Assembly: GCA_025716815.1 (NCBI GenBank)
Contig: JAIXMN010000035.1
Location: 62,001-126,000, forward strand
Direction of reading: 5' to 3'
DNA: 64,000 bases
From: Dichotomocladium elegans
Taxonomy: Eukaryota; Mucoromycota; Mucoromycetes; Mucorales; Lichtheimiaceae
Below, in pieces: positions 58,273 through 64,000 of this stretch. The position numbers were made by a program, and so were the translations under genes. How positions within the stretch are numbered: the first letter of the stretch is position 1; each line of letters starts with the position of its first letter. The notes under the pieces were generated by a model. It was not told the DNA's origin and made no database searches. It worked only from the letters and a program-made list of their open reading frames with translations.

Positions 58273-59517
58273 CTATTGCTTCTCTTCTGCCTTAATTTCA
58301 TCAGGTGACCTTGGTGCACCACCAGGTTGCTGTTGCTGGATATGGGGAGGCGGGCGCGATCCTGCCCAGTACCCACCCGGGGGAGGGGGCGGCATATAAG
58401 GCTGCTGCTGACCTGCGTAATAAGGCGGCATGCCACCGTACTGAGGAGACGCATGAGGCTGTTGCTGTGGCGAATGCTGCTGTTGCTGCTGTTGTTGGTA
58501 AGGGACATTGCTGGGGGCCCCAGGAGCAGCGTAGCTTGGATGGTGCCCATTCCAGTTACCGGTGACATACGGCTGCTGGTAACCCGCAGGTGCGGAGGGC
58601 TGCTGCTGTGATTGTGGCTGCTGCGGTGGTTGTTGTTGCGGCTGCGGTGGATGATACGCGTTCTGCTCCGGCTGTGAAATAAAGCGGGGACTAATATTAG
58701 CATACTACAGTTTCTATCGTTGCTCAATGCAGTAAAGAACCTTCTTGTCTTCATATTTGTCCACTACAGGTGAGGATGTCGCTGCAGCGTAATAGGGATT
58801 AGGACCCTGAGAAATACTCTGTTAAAATTTGTTTCATTTTTTTGTCTCTCTCTCTCTCTGTGCCAATCACCGTACCTGAGAATTCGTTGATGGCTCAACC
58901 GCAGATGCAGTGTTGTTGCTGGCACCTGCACTATGGACAGTGTTGCCACCAGCAGGAACAGGGTCGGGTGCATTCAAGCAAGCTTGAATTAGGTTTTTGC
59001 CTTCGGGTTTGGTGACAATTGGCTGAAGTTTCACCGTAGTGAATGTATATACTAAACCTGTCTCGGACACAACGAGAAGCAGGACCTGGGTTCCCGTCAA
59101 TGTCGAAAGTTCATATGCCTTTAAGGAAAAAGAGAAGATATACGGTATATAAGTGTGTGTAGGGAGTAAGGAGAGAAAAGGAAGTAACGCTTCTCTTTGT
59201 CTGGTTCCTGCTCGCCCTCCCCCATAGCGATAAAGAGAGAGAGAAGAATAAAGTACCTTCTTCATAATGCCGGCCTTACGCTTTGAAAAGGTGATATGGC
59301 GGCGATTCTTATCCTCAATGTACTCGATCTTAATCTTACGACGTCCAGATCGTCTTGCAGGCTTCTCTGATTCAGAGTCATCGCCACCTGAGCCGGCATC
59401 ATCGTCATGATTGATAGCAGGAGGCTTGCTCTTGGGTGTTTGGTTTGTTGAACGACCTCCTGCTGCTCCTGCTGCTGCTGCTGTCGTTGGGTTACTTGCA
59501 AGGTCCGAGGTATTCAT
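58273..59517 (-). CDS. MCM1: SRF/MCM1-type MADS-box transcription factor, 326 aa
   Basis: Minus-strand exons 59257-59517, 58876-59118, 58741-58818 and 58273-58671, all in phase 0, give 326 aa. After an acidic N-terminus (about residues 35-52) the MADS domain runs from about 55 to 115: RRKIKIEYIEDKNRRHITFS, KRKAGIMKKAYELSTLTG, QVLLLVVSETGLVYTF. The C-terminal half is Gln/Pro/Tyr rich, typical of an activation region, and ends with SPDEIKAEEKQ. MCM1-type factors bind CArG-like boxes as dimers and partner with other regulators for cell-cycle, mating and metabolic genes. The unspliced first intron keeps an open frame for some distance, but the conserved KKAYELS junction fixes the splice. Confidence 0.94.
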
Positions 59518-59729
59518 TGCCTAAAAAGTGCTTCTGGTTGCCTAATGGAGCGGTTGAAAACCCTTGTTTGGCAAGGCGAGAGCGCGGGGGTGTAAGACTT
59601 TTTTTTTTGCAGAATCAAATTCCTTCCTGTTTCAGTCAGGTGGGCGCGTGACTGCTGAGCTGAAACTGAAACTAAATAGGGAGGATGGGGGGGGGTTGAG
59701 ATCTGTATTGTTCCGTTGTCGCATAAAAA
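59518..59729. other. Promoter-side region of the MADS-box gene
   Basis: A short spacer between the MADS-box start codon and Tc1-like copy D; it must contain the MADS-box gene promoter. A G-run lies at about 59688-59695. Confidence 0.5.
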
Positions 59730-60912
59730 AGCTTGGCAAATCCAACTCTATAAAAATACTCTTTTTACGAAAGATGGCCAAGGTCATATCGTTGATGATT
59801 GTGGTTGCCCTGAACTTATATACTATGTTGTTTATAATGAAATGTACTCTCTGCAATCCGTTTGTTCTCGCACTAAATATCTGAGTAGCATGTCTTGGAG
59901 ATACCTCTCACCTTACTACCACACATATTTCCAAGGGAAGTGATACGAACATTTGGATGAAAGAAATTGGGAATGCGCAGTTACACAGCGTACACTGGTC
60001 AAGACAAGGTCTGAGTTCCCAACCGATGTTTGAGAAGGCCTTGAGTGCATCAGTTGCTGCAAAACAGCGAGGAATCCGTGTTCGTTCAGCCCACCGATGG
60101 GAATTACAGTACGAGAAAGACCCTGACAGCATCTTTAAGAAATCTAAAGCGAGGGGTTGTTTGCGTATTCTCAACGAAGAGCATAATAGCGTTACTTTAG
60201 AATGCGTTGATGAGAATCTATCCATTGTCCTAGAGCAGCCGATGGAGCAACTGCTCCAGAGATTTGAGGATCTAAAACGACGCTCCATCGATATATGAAA
60301 ATGTATGCAACTTGTCATTAAAAATGGTTCGGTTTCAGCCTATAGACAGGAATAGTGCTGCGAAGATCTGAGAGCGCCTTGACTGAGTACGCAGATGGGA
60401 TAGGACCGACATCGACTTCAAAAAGCTGCGTTTTTTCTTTGATGAGTCTGGGTTCGATATTAACATGAAATGCAGCATGGTGTGGTCCAAGAAAGGGACC
60501 CTTGCATTGGTACAGTACCAAAGACAACTACAATCGTGGGAGCAATCTCAGCATCAGGTATCATTCAATGTAGCTTGGAACTCCCGCAGCCACCAATCAA
60601 GAAAAGAAGAGGACAGGTCGATCTGAAGTTGCGAGCAGAATAACTGCAACTGGACATTATGTCAGCTTCCTTAAGGCTACGATGGACGAGATGGATAAGT
60701 ATGAGCATATGAAGGGCCATTACTTGGTAACGGATAATGCACCTATCCCTAAGGCTGAGGAGATCGCAAAATACATCGAGTGTCGAGGAAATCGATGTGC
60801 CTATCTTCCGCCATACTCGCTTGAACTCGATCCGATTGAGCAGTTTTGGTCAGTAGTCAAGAGCAATGTAAAATGCAATAGGTTACCCTTGTTCCATTGT
60901 ACAATTTTCTAA
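59730..60912 (+). pseudogene. Tc1/mariner-like transposase, best preserved copy (copy D)
   Basis: It shows DGQGHIVDDCGCPELIYY (about 59774), MFEKALSASVAAKQRGIRVR, RWELQYEKDPDSIFKKSKAR, VDENLSIVLEQPMEQLLQRF, a DESGFDINMK block (about 60440-60470), HMKGHYLVTDNAPIPKAEEI (second Asp, about 60705-60765) and YLPPYSLELDPIEQFWSVV (third catalytic Glu, about 60800-60856). At least two frame interruptions remain, around 60298-60660. It lies about 210 nt upstream of the divergently transcribed MADS-box gene. Confidence 0.87.
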
Positions 60913-60950
60913 TATTCTGTATCCACTGTAGATAACGATATCAGCCTAAT

Positions 60951-61253
60951 TCAAGTGCCTTGAGAGGAGAGGATATGGACTTCAGGTGGGACCATGGTCT
61001 GGCTGCACCCGCGCAGCTCTCCCACCATGGCTTCGTCAAGGTGTTCTTGTTCGTCTGCTTCGCCCATTGCTTCCCCCGATGTCTCTGCCGCTGGTGTTGT
61101 CGTAGGCCCGTCATCGTCCCTCCTTGCCCCTTCGTCCACCCGTTCCGCCGTCACATCGACCGTCGACGCTCAGCAGCTCCGGATCCCTTCCTTTCCTCCC
61201 TGTTCGGCCATTGTTACCGCAACTACACACCTAGCTGTCTTCGGGGTAGTGAG
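60951..61253 (-). pseudogene. GC-rich partial ORF beside copy D, probably mobile-element derived
   Basis: From an ATG near 61223 the minus strand reads MAEQGGKEGIRS, a stop, then VTAERVDEGARRDDDGP and EAMGEADEQEHLDEAMVGEL before ending at 60951. GC content is clearly higher than the surroundings. It sits between Tc1 copy D and a candidate element end at 61274-61360, mirroring the position of the Fanzor relic next to copy B. Family not recognised. Confidence 0.35.
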
Positions 61254-61273
61254 GGAGTAAGAAGGGGGCTGAT

Positions 61274-61360
61274 ATTCTCTGTTGACTAACGGTCTTCTTT
61301 ATCCATGCGACATTTTATTTTCCTCCCTTACGAAATTTATTTTGAAAATAAAGTATTATA
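61274..61360. repeat. Candidate element end, second occurrence
   Basis: CTGTTGACTAACGGT, then ATCCATG, then TTTATTTTGAAAATAA recur in the order and spacing of the block at 27095-27210. Confidence 0.5.
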
Positions 61361-64000
61361 TCGCTAGGACCGGGCAGAAACGATGCCACAGTCTTCTACA
61401 GGATGCACACTGACATCTCTTTATTGTTATTGTCACTAGTCGGATGCAATAAGTTCTGCATTGACATGATATCCTGCGTCCTTTGTTTCCGCGTTCTGTT
61501 GGTATGGATAGGTCAGCTAGTCCAATTTTTGGGGGCTCAGGTGATGATGAACACTCGCCTGCGTCCTTTGGGATTATTATTTCCAGTCTTCCGTCGAATG
61601 CGAACCCGAACGCCTTGATCCGAGAACCATTTAGTCAGTGCGGTGGACTCTACGGATGCATATGCGATAGAGGGAGTTGCAGGAAATCAAGACCATCTTT
61701 TACTATGTCTTTTGTCTCTTTTACCTGACATGCCTGGGAAAGCTAATTCGTATATTTATATAAGAAATTTGAGCAAACATACATCTCTCTTTCTTTTACC
61801 TTTTGGGGAAAATACTTGGAATACGTCGGACAAAACAGAAGTGATTTGGGAAACCTGGTATCTATCGAACCTTGCAGCATAAGCATGGTCTTCTTCGTGG
61901 AATGAGAAGGGTGAGGCCTACGATGACATACCCGAGGATGCGATACAAAGTAAACTTGAGTCTAAAATGGCCTTCGATGCGCACGCTGAGGTCCGAGAAA
62001 ACAAAGAAGGCTCCTCCTTTTTTATATATCCAGAAGGAAATTACACTCTAATCCCTTTTTCTTTTCTTAAGATGGCTTACGGCTGTTTCCGACATTCTTG
62101 AGCTGATGAGGCGATTGCACTGCAGCTCCGGCAATGGATTGTACCGCGTGGCTGTTTAGAAATAGATCATGGTGCCCGTCGAACGACACAAGCGTGGCAT
62201 ACAGGAATATAAATGGATCGTGCAACATGCTAAAATTAACACAGAGCCCGTCAGTTGGGTCTATTGACGCACTGGTGACATTGTCTATATACAAGGCAAC
62301 GACTCATGCTCTCTATAGAGATATTCTATACTTACCAAGGATGGTGACTCGAGAGCTCGACAATTGGCGGCGGATCAATGGGCCGCCTATCCACTGTTGT
62401 CGGCATTCGCCGAAGGCATCAGTATCTGATGAATAGATATGTGGAAACTATTTTTTTTCAGCGCTGACCTTTGTCTTTAAAGCTACATAGGCGGGCCCTG
62501 CCCGGTTGTTGCCGAATAATAAGCTGACCTGAATCTTGTGGGCTTTGTTTTTTACTGTGGTCAGGTCTCTCCTGCTGAGCTTATCGATTCTCATACTACG
62601 GCATGTACTCAGTACGGAGTTCTTACTATTCGTGATGACTTTCTGGATTAATATGAAAAGAGCATTGATTATGCGGACTTGGTCTGTGATGATACGGTAT
62701 CATTCAATAGCGACAATGGATAATGTACTCCAATGTGGATATATTGGTGGAGATAAGAGAGAAAGGAAAAAATGGAGAGCAGAAGAAAAGAGAAAGAATG
62801 AAAAATGGGCCCAAGCTGAACAAGTACGGCTGTGTGCAAGGCAGTCAATTACATTTGTCTATTGAGTGGCTAGGAGTGTTAGGTTTTCTATTGGTGCTTG
62901 AACCTTTACTTTATGAGAAAGCAAGCAGACGAATAAGAGAAAAAGCTCAAAATAGCAGGGTCGCTACCAGTAGTACCCGCAAACACAGTTTGGGAGATCT
63001 ATCTACTCAGGTTCCTTGGCACATTTATTTCCCTCCCCCCCCATCATCAGACCAGCTCTCCCGGTTCCCTTCCTCGTCTTCAACTGATATTGTGAGAGAG
63101 AACAAGGATCGTCTGCGCGCTGACCAGACGATGATCACGGTTCAATAACCCAGGCAGTACCAGAGGAGCGATCGCTGGCGACGCATGAGTGTCAGTGGAA
63201 GATGTCTCGGCGCAGCCATAAACTTTACATGCCATCCGTGCTCTGAAACAGTGTGGTCGGGCTGTGCGCGCTTGCTGGAACGCCGAATCCTATGCAACCC
63301 TCGCGGACAGCTCTGCTGCTGCTAACGACGAGTGACGGGATGATTTGCTGGCAAGCGGAGACGATTCTATCCTCACAGGGCGGAATGTATGTTCCTTGGG
63401 AACCAAATATTCGCAGAAGGGCAAAATACCGTAAACCATACCTTCTCATGAGTGTCAAACGATAGCAGATAACCCAAACGACCAACGACTATGAAAGGAA
63501 TTCCCATCATAGATATATATATATATCCACTATCAACCCAGAGAAAACATTGGCTCTAAGCGCTAGGAGAACGGAAGGATCAAGGTCTCATTCAGTGTCA
63601 TTAATAAAGTATAACTTCTGGTATAACAAAATCTCTTCTGGATCGCATCATTTAGGTACTGTGCAACAGGATGATATTAGTTGCCCGTGGTAGGGGAAAA
63701 ATGGAACGAGGTTGTGTGGCTGGGTGTGGCTTATGACAAGCCCCATTGCCGCAGCTGTTCAATTAATCCGATATAGTGAATTAGTCAACAATCAGCTGAT
63801 AGAGAGTTTGGATGCCCCAGCCAGTGAAACTTCGCTGCATAGATCTTTTGCTACTACTTGCGCTTCGAAATAGAACGCTTTCCATGCAGTAGGGAACACG
63901 ACTTTAAAATGACAAAACTGGGATGACTACAGTTCATGACCTACCTATTCCAGAGATGTATGAGGTATGAGAAAGTTGCCTGAACATGTGCATGGCTGTT
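61361..64000. other. Unresolved terminal region, probably decayed repeats
   Basis: Several short frames exist (for example 61483-61728 with SPIFGGSGDDEHSPASFG, 62134-62436, 62723-63148) but none can be joined to a recognised gene; stops interrupt coding-like stretches such as EGNYTLIPFSFLKMAYG near 62040. A TA repeat occurs at about 63509-63526. No RNA gene was recognised. Confidence 0.4.

Overview
The window is nuclear DNA of a filamentous fungus, most probably an early-diverging one (Mucoromycota, Mucorales-like). Genes are compact and rich in short introns (mostly 40-130 nt, GT-AG with CTAAC-like branch points), several exons are tiny, and the intergenic DNA holds decayed Tc1-like transposons and Fanzor-type nuclease relics of a kind common in that lineage. 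The species cannot be fixed from sequence alone. I recovered 20 protein-coding genes, nearly all as exon models whose phases close in frame, plus three weak ORF candidates.

0-12.5 kb (all + strand): GH35 beta-galactosidase, 12-TM MFS transporter, cytosolic ribosomal protein uL2, calcipressin (calcineurin regulator), a small unknown gene, and a KCS1/IP6K-type inositol polyphosphate kinase. 12.5-16.4 kb: transposon graveyard with a Tc1-like fragment and a nearly full-length but frameshifted Fanzor relic. 16.4-23.1 kb (all - strand): two SAM-dependent methyltransferases bracketing an M20 amidohydrolase. 23.1-27.2 kb: two degenerate Tc1-like copies and a second, truncated Fanzor relic. 27.6-31.2 kb (+): a DUF1479 putative Fe(II)/2-oxoglutarate oxygenase and a small two-TM protein resembling ERF4/GOLGA7. 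31.5-33.6 kb (-): a large N-glycosylated membrane protein. 33.6-37.9 kb: gene-poor, with one very decayed Tc1-like copy. 37.9-49.9 kb: a small acidic protein, a HOS4-like ankyrin protein, mitochondrial uL6m, an Sst2/FlbA-type RGS protein and a MIX17/CHCHD2 twin-CX9C protein. 49.9-53.6 kb: repeat-rich, with a minus-strand Tc1-like copy. 53.7-59.5 kb: ribosomal protein uL29 (start codon alone in exon 1), tyrosyl-DNA phosphodiesterase 1 with N-terminal UIMs, and an MCM1/SRF-type MADS-box factor. 59.7-64 kb: another Tc1-like copy and unresolved repetitive DNA.

Functionally this is ordinary core genome (translation, signalling, chromatin, DNA repair, mitochondria) interrupted by mobile-element debris. 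The main novelty is the Fanzor (TnpB-like, RNA-guided nuclease family) relics lying next to Tc1-like transposase relics, with a candidate shared element end seen near 27.1, 36.7 and 61.3 kb. Splicing curiosities include a candidate 3-nt exon, a 13-nt exon, an ATG-only coding exon and a GC-AG intron. No CRISPR array, rRNA or convincing tRNA was seen.
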